Assembly (NCBI RefSeq): GCF_020866845.1
Contig: NZ_CP086594.1
Coordinates: 1,674,001 to 1,738,000, forward strand
Direction of reading: 5' to 3'
Length of the DNA: 64,000 nucleotides
Source of the DNA: Sphingomonas radiodurans
GTDB lineage: Bacteria > Pseudomonadota > Alphaproteobacteria > Sphingomonadales > Sphingomonadaceae
The notes under the pieces were generated by a model. That model was not told the DNA's origin and made no database searches. It saw nothing but the letters and a program-made list of their open reading frames with translations. A program made the position numbers and the translations under genes. Below, in pieces: positions 1 through 9,060 of this stretch (positions within the stretch are counted from its first letter, which is position 1; the number at the start of each line of letters is the position of its first letter).

Positions 1-495
1 CTGAATCGCGTGATCCGCATCGGCAGCTTTTCCAAATCGCTGTCCGCGGCGGTGCGCTGCGGGCATATCGCTGCGCGACCGGACTGGATCGAAGCGCTCG
101 CCGATCTCAGGATTGCGACATCAATGGCAGGCAACCCGCTATCGGCTAATCTGCTCCACGGCGTTCTCACCGACGGCAGCTTTCGTCGGCATATCGAGGC
201 GGTTCGCACGCGGCTGTCGCGTGCGATGGCGAGGACGGTGAAACGGCTCCGCGCGGTCGGGGTCGAACCATGGATCGAGCCCACTTCCGGCATCTTCCTG
301 TGGGCGCGGTTGGCGGACGGGATCGACGCGGTCACGTTGGCACGTGCAGCGCTGGCGGAGGGTATCATGCTAGCGCCCGGCAACGTGTTTAGTATCAGCG
401 GATCGTGGAGCGACTTCATGCGCTTCAACGTCGCGATGAGCGACGATGAACGACTGTTCGAGTTTCTTGCCACCGCCTGTCGCAAAGCGCGCTGA
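1..495 (+). CDS. MocR-type regulator, C-terminal aminotransferase domain (5' partial)
   Basis: The reading frame is open from the first base, so the gene begins before the window; 164 residues are visible. The motif GSFSKSLSAAVRCGH near the start matches the PLP-binding lysine region of fold-type I aminotransferases, and the rest (TSGIFLWARL, then EGIMLAPGNVFS, then MRFNVAM) follows the C-terminal part of the aminotransferase-like domain found in GntR/MocR regulators. In that family an N-terminal winged helix binds DNA and the aminotransferase-like domain senses PLP or an amino compound. The DNA-binding half is outside the window, so a plain aminotransferase cannot be excluded, but the tail LAPGNVFS...RFNVA is typical of MocR proteins. 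Confidence 0.75.
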   Translation: MNRVIRIGSFSKSLSAAVRCGHIAARPDWIEALADLRIATSMAGNPLSANLLHGVLTDGSFRRHIEAVRTRLSRAMARTVKRLRAVGVEPWIEPTSGIFLWARLADGIDAVTLARAALAEGIMLAPGNVFSISGSWSDFMRFNVAMSDDERLFEFLATACRKAR

Positions 496-1170
496 TATGT
501 TCGGTGGCATTGCAGCGATTAAAGATTTCTGGTGCTGCAGACTCAGAAGCGCCCGCCTGGCTGTGGAAACGGGCCGCTCGACGCGCAAGCCCAATTTGTA
601 GCGATAACGTCCCCTCCGCCGCGCATCGCGACCAGCGGCTTTATTCAGGCAGAATAAGGGCTTAGCGGAGCCGCAAAGGATCGATGATGGCCAATCACGC
701 CGACATCCTAAATGCGTCTCAGGCCCAGCGATCAGCTGTGAAGGCGCCGGAGGCCGCTAATCGGAATTGAGATCGTTGACGAATATCGAGCATACAGGGG
801 GCGTCATAGTTTAGTTATATAACGTGCCGTGATCTGTAACGGGATCCCGCGGATCCTCTGTTACCTTGATGGCTTCAGCGCCGCCAAAACGGCGCACTTG
901 GTTTATAGCCCTAAAGTCTGCAAGACCAATAGCCGCCAAAAGGCGATTGCCGATCTGTTGCTGTTTTGCGGGCGCCGATCGAACCTGCGGCTGGTACTGT
1001 TGGTCTAGTACGAACCGCTGTCTCCACTATGCCCATCAGGCTTTGAGCATAGCGGCTTAGCTCGCGAGGAGCTCACTCTGCCAGAGTGGCAGAGAGGTGT
1101 TGCTTGCAGGTCTGCCGGTGGACGAAATGACTTTCAGGATTATACCTTGCATCTTTAGCAGCGGAAGCTC
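496..1170. other. non-coding stretch without a recognisable gene
   Basis: About 675 bases after the MocR gene show no reading frame with protein-like composition. Short open frames on both strands here (for example 866-1060) have no recognisable motif, and no ribosome binding site stands out. Its position next to clear gene remnants (1171-1607) suggests it is part of the same decayed segment. Confidence 0.5.
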
Positions 1171-1290
1171 CTAGCCTAGATATCCACGCCGCGTAGCGAT
1201 AGTGACGGTATGGGTCCGGTCGTCGACGCCAAGCTTCTCGAAGATCGTCTTGAGGTGACGAACGCCAAGCAGCGGTTCGTGCCGGCGAAG
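1171..1290 (-). pseudogene. LuxR-type HTH remnant
   Basis: Read on the minus strand, the last 35 or so codons before the TAG at 1171-1173 encode VRHLKTIFEKLGVDDRTHTV followed by TIATRRGYLG. This is the recognition helix and tail of a LuxR/FixJ (NarL-type) DNA-binding domain, whose usual form is VRTHLKNIFEKLGV.(N/D)RTQAV...A.RRGL. The frame upstream of this stretch turns into low-complexity arginine-rich sequence, so the receiver or sensor part and the first helices are gone. It is a 3' fragment, not a working regulator. Confidence 0.6.
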
Positions 1291-1440
1291 GACAATACGG
1301 TCGCCACGGCAAAGTCGGCCACCGATGCTGCGGCGGGCGCCGCTGCCGGCACCTCGTTCGTCCTCGTGCTGGCGCTGCTGGCCGGCGCGGCGGCCGCCGC
1401 TTTCGGCGCGACCACGGCAACCCGCCGCCGGCTGCGCTGA
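1279..1440 (+). pseudogene. possible membrane-protein C-terminal remnant
   Basis: The plus-strand frame ending at 1440 reads AKSATDAAAGAAAGTSFVLV then a hydrophobic alanine/leucine stretch and a TRRRLR tail. This looks like the last transmembrane helix of a small inner-membrane protein of the kind common in sphingomonads (an Ala-rich amphipathic linker, one helix, then basic residues). The upstream part of the frame is antisense to the LuxR remnant and has no protein-like signal, so if genuine only the 3' end survives. It abuts the opposing LuxR fragment directly. The assignment is tentative. Confidence 0.3.
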
Positions 1441-1517
1441 GTGTTCGCGGCGGGCCGGCGTATCGGGCTCGCCGGACCACTCGTCATTGCCACGTTGACG
1501 CGAGGAGAAGTACAACG

Positions 1518-1607
1518 ATTAAGAAGATCGGGCTTTTCGCCGTAGTTCCGGCCAGCATTACGCTATCCGCGTGGGATACGGTGAACGGCGCCGGTAACGA
1601 TCTGTAG
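1518..1607 (+). pseudogene. entericidin-like lipoprotein remnant
   Basis: The frame reads IKKIGLFAVVPASITLSAWD then TVNGAGNDL and a TAG. Entericidin A/B family lipoproteins read MKK...L.A....LSACNTVEGAGKD(I/L)xSAG. Here the start codon is ATT behind a good AGGAG ribosome binding site, the lipobox cysteine is replaced by tryptophan (TGG), and a stop falls where the family continues with a glutamine and serine. Loss of the start, the acylation site and the tail together show a dead gene. Entericidins are small cell-envelope lipoproteins; some are toxin/antidote pairs. Confidence 0.65.
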
Positions 1608-1948
1608 TCCGAGGGACCGCTTTATTCGAGATCAACAGCTGGACGTTTCAGGTCCGCCGCGGCTACCCGTAAATTTTATCCGTTCAGCTACACAGAAGAC
1701 CGCTCATGCGAGCGCAGCCGCGCTCGGGCGTCAACTACGAAGGGCAACGCCGCTAGGGTTTGCCGGTCGGCTCACGGCGGAGCGTGACATAAAGCGACGA
1801 CCCGCAAGGTAAACAGGCCGCTGCAAGGGACGCCACCCTGCTACCTTGGCAGGATGGCAAACCCCCACAGCCTTTTTTCGCTGGGAGAAATCGTGGTGCA
1901 TGGCCCAGAGACGCTTTCGCCTTAGCCTGACAGCACTGGTGCAACCTT
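1608..1948. other. intergenic, no gene recognised
   Basis: About 340 bases between the entericidin remnant and the stop of the first acyl-CoA dehydrogenase. Open frames here are short and lack protein-like composition. No hairpin followed by a T run was seen that would serve as a terminator for the minus-strand dehydrogenase genes. Confidence 0.4.
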
Positions 1949-3196
1949 TCAGGCCCGCGTGGGGATCTTGTCGAACGCCACATTCTTGTCGACGCGCACG
2001 TCGCCCGGCAGGCCGAGCACGCGTTCGGCAATGATGTTGCGCAGGATCTCGTCGGTCCCGCCTTCGATCCGCGTCGCGGGACTGCGCATCAGCACTTGCT
2101 GGAAGCGCGCGGCGGCGGCAGCCCGCTGGGGGTCGGTCAGCACCCCCGCCTCGCCTTGCTGATCGATCGCAAACATGGCGATGTCCTGCATCGTCGTGCC
2201 CGCCACGAGCTTGCCGATCGAATTCTCCGGCCCCGGCTGTTCGCCCTTCGAGAGCGCGGTCAGCGCACGCATCCCGGTGTATTTCAGCCCGCTGGCCTTG
2301 GTCGCCCAGTCCGCCAGCTTCGAGCGGATCGACGGATCGTCAACGAGCCGCCCGCCACTGGGCCCCGGCGCGCGGATCGCATAGTCGAGCAGCGGCTCGA
2401 ACCCCGTCGACATGCCCGATCCGATCGACAGCCGCTCGTTCATCAGCGTCGTCAGCGAGACGTTCCATCCGTTGCCCACTTCGCCGAGCCGCTGGCTATC
2501 GGGGATGCGCAGATCGGTGAAGAACACCTCGTTGAACCCCGACTGGCCATGCGCCTGCAGGATCGGGCGAACCTCGATCCCAGGTGAGCGCATGTCGACC
2601 CAGAACATCGTCAGCCCCTTGTGCTTGGCGACGCTGGGGTCGGTGCGCGTGAGGAGGATGCCGTATTGCGAAATATGCGCACCGCTGGTCCAGATCTTGG
2701 ATCCGTTGACGATCCACTCGTCACCGTCCTTCACCGCGCGGGTGCGCAGGCCCGCCAGATCGGAGCCGGCGGCCGGCTCGGAGAACATCTGGCACCAGAT
2801 GTCTTCGCCCGCGGCGAGCGGCGGAAGCAGGCGCTGCTTGTCCTCCTCGCTGCCCCACGCCATTACCGTCGGACCGCACATTCCCTGACCGATGATGAAG
2901 GTGAAGGAGAGTTGCGCGTACACGCCCTCCTCCTGGTTCCAGACGACGCGCTGCATCGGCGTCGCGCCGCGACCGCCATATTCCTGCGGCCAGTGAAGGC
3001 AGGCCCAGCCGGCGTCGCACTTCTTCTTCTGCCACGCCTTGGCCTCGGCGAGCATGTCGATCTCGCCAGCCTCGGCCGACGTGCCGAAGCCCGATCCGGA
3101 GAGGATCGGGAGAAGGTGACTGGGTGCGTTTGCCTCGATCCAGGCGCGCGCCTCGGCGCGGAATGCGGCTTCTTCGGGAGTGTCGTCGAAGTTCAT
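1949..3196 (-). CDS. acyl-CoA dehydrogenase (first of a pair)
   Basis: A 415-residue flavoenzyme of the acyl-CoA dehydrogenase family, which introduces an alpha,beta double bond into acyl-CoA thioesters using FAD and passes electrons to ETF. The N-terminal helical domain begins NFDDTPEEAAFRAEARAWIE; the middle beta domain has the flavin/substrate signature MFSEPAAGSDLAGLRTRA and WIVNGSKIWTSGA; the C-terminal helical domain ends with IEGGTDEILRNIIAERVLGL, where this family carries the adenine-binding GGT(D/N)EI motif. Length is normal for the family. It follows the second dehydrogenase by 14 bases on the same strand, so the two are probably one operon. Adjacent unequal pairs of this kind are known to form heteromeric enzymes in steroid side-chain degradation; that role is inference here. 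Confidence 0.88.
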   Translation of the reverse strand: MNFDDTPEEAAFRAEARAWIEANAPSHLLPILSGSGFGTSAEAGEIDMLAEAKAWQKKKCDAGWACLHWPQEYGGRGATPMQRVVWNQEEGVYAQLSFTFIIGQGMCGPTVMAWGSEEDKQRLLPPLAAGEDIWCQMFSEPAAGSDLAGLRTRAVKDGDEWIVNGSKIWTSGAHISQYGILLTRTDPSVAKHKGLTMFWVDMRSPGIEVRPILQAHGQSGFNEVFFTDLRIPDSQRLGEVGNGWNVSLTTLMNERLSIGSGMSTGFEPLLDYAIRAPGPSGGRLVDDPSIRSKLADWATKASGLKYTGMRALTALSKGEQPGPENSIGKLVAGTTMQDIAMFAIDQQGEAGVLTDPQRAAAAARFQQVLMRSPATRIEGGTDEILRNIIAERVLGLPGDVRVDKNVAFDKIPTRA

Positions 3197-3210
3197 CGGT
3201 CCGTCCTTTC

Positions 3211-4326
3211 TCAGGCAGCGATTGGCATATTGACGGCGGAGAGTCGGGAGACGAGCTTCTCTTCCCAGTCAGGCGGGCCGCCGAGCGCGAGCGCGAGTTG
3301 GTTGGCGCGGCGATAGAAGAAGTGGCAATCCATCTGCCACGTAAAGCCCATGCCGCCGTGAACCTGGATGTTGTTCTTGGCGCAATGGCGGAAGGCGTTG
3401 GTAGCGGAAACGCGCGCGGTCGCTGCCGCCTGCGGCAGCTCCGACGCGCCTGTGGAAAGCGCCCATGCGCCGTAATAGGCGTTAGACCGCGCCAGCGTGG
3501 CCGAGACGTACATGTCGGCCAGCATGTGCTTGATCGCCTGGAAGCTACCGATCTGCCGCCCGAACGCCATTCGCTCCAACGCATAGTCGCGCCCCATCTC
3601 GAGCGCGCGATCGGCGCCGCCGATCTGCTCGAACGCGGTCAGCACTGCGGCACGGTCGAGCAAGGTCTGAAACATCGCCCAGCCCTCCCCACGTTCGCCC
3701 AGCCGCTCGGCGGGCGCGCCAGCGAAGACGATCTCGGCCTGGCCGCGCGACGGATCGAGCGTATCCAGCGGCGTGCGCGTCACGCCGTCAGCCGCAAGAT
3801 CGACCCGCACGAGGCTGAGTGCGTCACCTTCCTTTGCAAGAACAATCGCGATGTCGGCGATATCGCCATCGAGCACCGGCGCCTTGGTGCCGTCGAGCCG
3901 GCCGTTTGCGAAGGCAGTCCGCAAATGGCGTTCGCTCAGCCGCTCGCCCTCCGCGGCGGCAAGGCAGCCGATCGTCGCTCCGGCCGCCAGACGCGGAAGC
4001 CATGCAACCTGCTGCTCTGCTGTGCCAAACGACTTGATCGCCTCAGCGGCGAGGTAGATCGAAGAGAGGATCGGCAGGGGGGCAAGCGCGCGGCCAAACT
4101 CCTCGGCGACCGCACATAGCTCCAGATAGCCCAGGCCTAGCCCGCCATGCTCCTCGGGGATTGCGATACCGAGGAAGCCCATCTCGGCGACCCCCTGCCA
4201 CAAGGCGCGGTCAAAGCCGCCGCCTTCAATTGCCTTGCGCACCCGCTCGGGCGGGCACTCTGCAGCGAGGAAGCGGCGAGCCTCCTGGCGAAATTCCTGC
4301 TGCTGCTCGCTGAAATCGAACTGCAC
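3211..4326 (-). CDS. acyl-CoA dehydrogenase (second of a pair)
   Basis: A 371-residue acyl-CoA dehydrogenase family protein. The frame is open to 4419, but a GTG at 4326 sits 3 bases after GGAGGGG, an excellent ribosome binding site, giving an N-terminus of (V)QFDFSEQQQEFRQEARRFL that matches the family; an ATG at 4338 is the alternative. The N-terminal helical domain, a weakly conserved flavin domain, and a C-terminal domain with ALERMAFGRQIGSFQAIKH and VHGGMGFTWQMDCH are visible. The sequence is shorter and more divergent in the middle domain than its neighbour downstream, as seen in the small subunit-like partners of heteromeric dehydrogenases. It is the promoter-proximal gene of the pair. 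The substrate cannot be read from the sequence. Confidence 0.85.
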   Translation of the reverse strand: MQFDFSEQQQEFRQEARRFLAAECPPERVRKAIEGGGFDRALWQGVAEMGFLGIAIPEEHGGLGLGYLELCAVAEEFGRALAPLPILSSIYLAAEAIKSFGTAEQQVAWLPRLAAGATIGCLAAAEGERLSERHLRTAFANGRLDGTKAPVLDGDIADIAIVLAKEGDALSLVRVDLAADGVTRTPLDTLDPSRGQAEIVFAGAPAERLGERGEGWAMFQTLLDRAAVLTAFEQIGGADRALEMGRDYALERMAFGRQIGSFQAIKHMLADMYVSATLARSNAYYGAWALSTGASELPQAAATARVSATNAFRHCAKNNIQVHGGMGFTWQMDCHFFYRRANQLALALGGPPDWEEKLVSRLSAVNMPIAA

Positions 4327-4447
4327 TCGCCCCTCCATAACATTCGTTATGGAGATGATGCACCGATTGCATGGGAGGTGCAACCATGTGCCGCAACGAC
4401 TTGACGGACCTTGGATCAATGAGCGTCCGATCGCTCGCGTGACCTGC

Positions 4448-4640
4448 TGTCCGTTTCCTGGACCGTTTTGAGCTGAAACTTCCAGTCTAGGATTGCGGAC
4501 CAGGTAACGGAGGGATCGATGAAGAGATTGAAGTTCAGCGAGGCGCAGATCGCGACCGGCAGGAACTGGATGAAAGGCCGGCCAATTAGTCCAAGATCAG
4601 GTAGCAGGTCACATAAGGCCGGTCTCTAGTTCCAGGTGGA
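4448..4640 (+). mobile_element. IS3-family insertion sequence relic (left end and start of OrfA)
   Basis: A stretch beginning TGTCCGTTTCCTGGACCGTT resembles the terminal inverted repeat of IS3-group elements. An ATG at 4519 behind GGAGGGATCG opens with MKRLKFSEAQIA, the usual first residues of the IS3 OrfA helix-turn-helix protein, and then leaves the family sequence after about 12 codons; the frame ends within 30 codons. No other part of OrfA or the DDE-containing OrfB follows. This is a decayed remnant, or a one-ended footprint left by a deletion. The remaining bases up to 4868 contain nothing recognisable apart from the leader of the response-regulator gene. Confidence 0.6.
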
Positions 4641-4868
4641 CGAAGAATCGGAGGGTCACGTCAGCCGGCCCGCGCGCTTTCCAAAACCGGCCGCTCGTTA
4701 ATTTTGAGTTTGTCTCGGATTGGTCGCTGAATCCCGATCGATTAGGCCGCGGGGACTGACATAAAGCTCGCTGCCGCGTCCAGCAGAAGGTTTCAGGATA
4801 GCTATGTCAGGCGCTCGTCAGATTGGCGTTGTATTGGTTGACGCGCCTCTTCGAGTATCTGGAGTGTC

Positions 4869-5543
4869 ATGGCCCGAGTTTTGATCGTCGAGGACAATAC
4901 GCGATTGGCGGAGCTTGTATCGGCGGGACTGCGCGGACAGGGGCATGTATGCGACCGGGTCTCAACGCTTGCGGCAGCGACAGACGCGCTGGCGTCATTT
5001 GCGTTCGACGGAATCATCCTCGATCTCGGGCTGCCCGATGGCGATGGTGTCGACTGGCTGCGGCGGCGTGCCGGCGGGGAGCCTCCTGCGCTAATTCTGA
5101 CTGCACGCGACGCGCTGGAGGACCGGGTGAAGGGGCTCGATGCTGGCGCTGACGATTATCTCGCGAAGCCGTTTGCGATGGACGAGCTTGCGGCGCGGCT
5201 TCGCGCGATGTTGCGAAGACCAGGCTCGCGTCGCCAAGTCGCGTTGGAGCTGGGAAACGTGATTTTTGACCCAGCATCGCACGCGGTAGCGATCGCGACG
5301 GTCTCGCAGGAATTGACCCGTCGAGAGAGCGCTTTGCTGGAACTCCTGCTACGCCGCGCAGGCGAGGTCGTCCGGCGAGGTGTGATCGAGGACGGACTCT
5401 ATAAATTCGACGAGGCTGTCACACCGAACGCGGTCGAGGCGATCGTATCGCGTCTACGCCGGCGACTGGACGATGCGGGCGCCGATCTGGATCTGCATAC
5501 GGTTCGCGGCGTCGGGTACATGCTGCGAGAACGGATTGCGTGA
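4869..5543 (+). CDS. OmpR-family response regulator
   Basis: A 224-residue two-component response regulator. The receiver domain (about residues 1-115) has the acidic pocket at the end of the first strand (VEDN), the phosphoacceptor aspartate D52 in DGIILDLGLPDGDG, a conserved TAR threonine and lysine K100 in LAKPF. The C-terminal domain (about 130-224) is an OmpR/PhoB winged helix with LTRRESALLELLLRRAGEVV and VEAIVSRLRRRLDDAGADLD followed by HTVRGVGYML. It overlaps the histidine kinase gene by 4 bases (GTGA), showing translational coupling. Followed by an efflux operon, it probably responds to a metal or toxic compound and activates the pump genes; that target is inferred from position. Confidence 0.92.
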   Translation: MARVLIVEDNTRLAELVSAGLRGQGHVCDRVSTLAAATDALASFAFDGIILDLGLPDGDGVDWLRRRAGGEPPALILTARDALEDRVKGLDAGADDYLAKPFAMDELAARLRAMLRRPGSRRQVALELGNVIFDPASHAVAIATVSQELTRRESALLELLLRRAGEVVRRGVIEDGLYKFDEAVTPNAVEAIVSRLRRRLDDAGADLDLHTVRGVGYMLRERIA

Positions 5544-6556
5544 TTCAAGAGCCGTCGATCACTCGTCGCCTGACGCGTAGCCTGGCAGTTGTCGGCGGGC
5601 TCGGCGCACTATTACTTCTCGTCTTCATCGGCGTTGAATATCGTCTGTCGTTCAATCATTTATCGGGCGGCGATGCGGCGCAGCTCGCGCTGCGTGAGCT
5701 GGCCGAGCACGTTTTGCTGCCGATGGCCGTGCTTATCGTTCCCATGGCACTGGCCGGGCGTTGGGCGATCCGTCGTGCCGTGGAGCCGCTGAGGACGGCT
5801 GCTGATGAGATCGACGCGCGAACCGAGGATGTGCGCGGCGTCCGCGTGTCGGCCGACGCCCTGCCGCAGGAGGCACGCCCCTTTGCCGATGCGATCAACC
5901 GGACCCTCGAGCGTATCGACCGAGTCGCATCGATGCACGAGGCCTTCGCCGCTGACATAGCACACGAATTGCGGACGCCGCTGACGTTGCTGTCGCTCGA
6001 ACTCGATCGCCTGACCGTGCCTGAGGCATCCCGGCTGCGTGAAGACGTTGCGCAGATGCGTCGCCTGATCGACCAGTTGATGCTGTTGGCCCAGGTCGAA
6101 GCCGACGCGGCGTCGCTGACGTCGCCCAGCCGGATCGACCTTGCTGATCTGGCTGGCGACGTCATTGCCCGAATGGCGCCGATTGCCCTGGACCGGTCGG
6201 CGCATCTCGAGCTTGCGGCGGACATGCCCGTGTGGGCGTCGGGGCGCCGCGAAGCGATTGGCGCTGCGCTGCGCAATCTGTTGGAGAACGCGCTGCGCGT
6301 TACGCCGCCCGGGGGAACGATCCTGGTCCGCGTTACGGCCGACGGGACGATGGCGGTTCGCGACGAGGGGCCGGGGCTGAGCACATCATCCCTGGCTGAC
6401 CTGGTCGGCCGCCATCGCCGCGCGGATTACGCGAGCACGGACGGCGCGGGTCTGGGACTGGCGATCGTCGATCGCATCGTGAAGGCGCACGGCGGAACGC
6501 TGAGCACTGCGCCTGACGCTCGCGAGATTCGGCTGGGCCTGCCCCTGTCAGGTTGA
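5540..6556 (+). CDS. sensor histidine kinase
   Basis: A 338-residue inner-membrane kinase with a GTG start overlapping the regulator's stop. Two hydrophobic segments (about residues 14-35 and 58-75) bracket an unusually short periplasmic loop of about 20 residues, so ligand sensing in the membrane or in the cytoplasm is possible. The dimerisation box FAADIAHELRTPL places the phosphoacceptor at H142. The ATPase domain has the N box NLLENALRVTP, G1 motif DEGPGL and G2 motif GAGLGLAIV. It pairs with the upstream OmpR-type regulator. Small loops of this size are typical of QseC/PmrB/CusS-like kinases with trimmed sensors. Confidence 0.92.
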   Translation: MIQEPSITRRLTRSLAVVGGLGALLLLVFIGVEYRLSFNHLSGGDAAQLALRELAEHVLLPMAVLIVPMALAGRWAIRRAVEPLRTAADEIDARTEDVRGVRVSADALPQEARPFADAINRTLERIDRVASMHEAFAADIAHELRTPLTLLSLELDRLTVPEASRLREDVAQMRRLIDQLMLLAQVEADAASLTSPSRIDLADLAGDVIARMAPIALDRSAHLELAADMPVWASGRREAIGAALRNLLENALRVTPPGGTILVRVTADGTMAVRDEGPGLSTSSLADLVGRHRRADYASTDGAGLGLAIVDRIVKAHGGTLSTAPDAREIRLGLPLSG

Positions 6557-6586
6557 CGTCAGGCTGCGGCGATAGCGGTGCTTATC

Positions 6587-7699
6587 ATGAAGCATCGAAC
6601 ATTGATCTTCGGCGGCAGCGCAGCCGCGGTCACGGCGGCCGCGGCGTGGCTGGTGATCCCGGCCGACCCGGCCACGCCGCCGATCGCGCCCGCGGCCCAG
6701 CGCACCAAACCCACGGGATATATCGCACTGACGGGCGCGCAGGTTCGCAGCCTCGGCCTTGAAGTCGCCCCGGTCGATGCCGCCGACACGATCGCGCTAG
6801 CGACCTTGCCAGCACAGATTACGCCGCCGCCCAATGCAAGGGTTGCCGTGGCGGCTCAACTTCCGGGGGTCATCACGCGCATCTTCGTGGTCAACGGCCA
6901 AGCGGTGACGAAGGGGCAAGCGCTGGCGACTGTCGCTAGCCGAGATGTTGTAAGCCTGAGCGCCGATCTGGCCCGAGCGCGCTCGCGGCAGGCAGTGGCG
7001 AGCGCCCAAGCCGGCCGGCTGCAGCAATTGTCGCGTGAAGGGATCATTGCTCCTGCCCGTTCCGACGAAGCGTCGGCGCTGGCGGCACAGAGCGCCATCG
7101 ACGTAAGCGAGCAGCACCGGCTGATTGCCTTGCTGGGTGGTGGGCGCATTGCCGGTGCGGGCTACACCCTGACGACGCCTATCTCGGGGCGGATCAGCAG
7201 CATGACCGCAGAGACCGGCAAGATGGTCGATCCGGCCATGGCGCCGTTCGTCATCGATGGCGCAGGCGCGCTGCAGGTCGCCGCGCAGGTTCCCGAGCGG
7301 CTGATCGGTTTGGTGCGTCCGGGCATGCAGGTCAGGGTCGGATCCGACGGGGTCGGCACGGTGCTGGCCGTCGGAGCCGCCGTTGATCCGACGACGCGAT
7401 CGGCAACGCTGACCGCCAATGTCCAGTCGGCCCCGGGTATCTCGCCGGGAAGCGCGACGAGTGTCGTCATCGAAGGACCGGCACCGGCAGGCGCGGTGCG
7501 CGTACCGGCTGCGGCCGTCACCCAGATCGATGGGCGCACAGTGGTCTTTCTCGTCGTTCGGGGCGGGGTGTCAGTCCGCCCAGTTGTAATTTCGGAGGGC
7601 ACCGGCGATCATGTGGTCGTCACGCGCGGCCTGACGCTCGGACAACGGGTCGTAACGAGCGGCATCAGCGAGCTCGTGACGCTCGCCAGCGCGAACTGA
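6587..7699 (+). CDS. RND efflux periplasmic adaptor (CusB/CzcB type)
   Basis: A membrane fusion protein of about 370 residues that links an RND pump to its outer-membrane channel. The ATG at 6587 was preferred to a GTG at 6578 because it begins MKHRTLIFGG, a normal signal or anchor sequence. The order is membrane anchor, biotinyl-lipoyl half (PGVITRIFVVNGQAVTKGQA), alpha-helical hairpin rich in Ala/Arg (about 125-185), second lipoyl half (YTLTTPISGRISSM), beta-barrel (IDGAGALQVAAQVPERLIGL) and membrane-proximal domain (RVPAAAVTQIDGRTVVFLVV). This layout is that of heavy-metal efflux adaptors. It is followed after 2 bases by the pump gene, but that pump is truncated, so the adaptor may have no partner. 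Confidence 0.85.
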   Translation: MKHRTLIFGGSAAAVTAAAAWLVIPADPATPPIAPAAQRTKPTGYIALTGAQVRSLGLEVAPVDAADTIALATLPAQITPPPNARVAVAAQLPGVITRIFVVNGQAVTKGQALATVASRDVVSLSADLARARSRQAVASAQAGRLQQLSREGIIAPARSDEASALAAQSAIDVSEQHRLIALLGGGRIAGAGYTLTTPISGRISSMTAETGKMVDPAMAPFVIDGAGALQVAAQVPERLIGLVRPGMQVRVGSDGVGTVLAVGAAVDPTTRSATLTANVQSAPGISPGSATSVVIEGPAPAGAVRVPAAAVTQIDGRTVVFLVVRGGVSVRPVVISEGTGDHVVVTRGLTLGQRVVTSGISELVTLASAN

Positions 7700-7701
7700 C
7701 G

Positions 7702-9060
7702 GTGCCGGAACCGATGCTCCGCACCCTGCTTGCCCAAGCGCTCTCCTACCGGCTGTTCGTCATTGCGGCGGCGGTGGTCGTGGCCGGGCTTGGCGTCTGG
7801 GCTTTCGTCACGCTGCCGATCGATGCCTATCCCGACATCGCGCCGACCCAGGTCAAGATGATCCTGAAGGCACCCGGGATGACGCCGAACGAGGTGGAGA
7901 CGCGCATCCTCGCGCCGATCGAGCAGGAGATGCTCGGCATCCCCAAACAGTCGATCCTTCGCGCGACCGCGAAATACGCCATTGCCGATGTGACGATCGA
8001 CTTCGCCGACGGCACCGACATCTATTGGGCGCGACAACAGGTCAGCGAACGGCTGGCCGGCGTGATGGGGGATCTGCCCGCGGGCGTGACGGGTGGGCTC
8101 GCGCCGATCTCGACCCCGCTGTCCGAGATGTTCATGTTCACGATCGACGGGCCGCAATCGCTTCAGGACCGGCGGACATTGCTCGACTGGACGATCCGCC
8201 CGGCACTGCGCACGGTGCCCGGCGTGGCCGACGTCAACGCTCTTGGCGGCTTCGTACGGACGTTCGAGGTACGCCCGGATCCGATCGCCACCGCCGCCGC
8301 CGGGCTGACCGCCGCCGACCTCCGCGCCGCGATCGACCGCAGCAATCGCAACGACGGCGCGGGTCGGCTAGCGAACGGCGAGAATGCATTGATCGTGCGC
8401 GCAGTCGGTGCGATCGCAACAGTCGACGACCTGAAAGCGCTCGTCCTACGAAGCAACGACGGACGGGTCCTGCGGCTGGGCGATGTCGCCACCGTATCGA
8501 TCGGCAGCCTCACCCGCTATGGCGCGGTCAGCAGCGATGGGCGTGGTGAGACGGTCGAGGGGCTGGTCATCGCGCTGCGCGGATCAGACGCGCGCCAGGT
8601 GGTCGCCGGGGTCAAGTCAAAGATCGCCGAACTGTCGCGTACGCTGCCCACCGGCACGACCATCAACGTCTTTTACGACCGATCCGACCTGATCACCCGC
8701 GCGGTCGGCACCGTGGAGAAGGCGTTGGTCGAGGCGACGATCCTTGTCGTCGTCCTGCTGATCCTGTTTCTGGGAGACTGGCGAGCGGCGGCGATCGTGG
8801 CGGTGACACTGCCGATCGCGGCGCTGATGACGTTCATGCTGATGCGCGGCTGGGGCCTGACAGCCAATCTGATGAGCCTCGGCGGCCTGGCGATCGCAAT
8901 CGGCATGCTGGTCGATGGAGCGGTCGTCGTCATCGAAAACGTCGTCGAGCGACTGTCGCAGGCGAATGACGGCGGCGAGACACCCCGGCTCAACCAGATC
9001 TTCCGCGCCACGAGCGATGTCATCGTTCCTGTATCCGGCGGACTGCTGATCATCGCGCTC
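7702..9060 (+). pseudogene. CusA/CzcA-type RND pump, 3'-truncated
   Basis: The frame (open to 9120) encodes the N-terminal half of a heavy-metal-efflux RND transporter: first transmembrane helix, then YPDIAPTQVKMILKAPGMTP, the porter domain, and the second to fourth helices with the conserved LGGLAIAIGMLVDGAVVVIE and the ERL motif. Family members are about 1030-1060 residues; here homology stops after VSGGLLIIAL near residue 453, where the family would continue with the TM4-TM5 loop, and about 20 unrelated residues lead to a stop at 9120. The C-terminal half, including the second set of six helices, is missing, so it cannot pump. The break coincides with the start of a different remnant on the minus strand. 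Confidence 0.85.

Noticed and set aside
1753..4760. Possible direct repeat TGACATAAAGC at 1787 and about 4758 flanking the acyl-CoA dehydrogenase pair
   Set aside because: Only about 11 bases agree and the flanks differ; chance match cannot be excluded and no element ends are seen.
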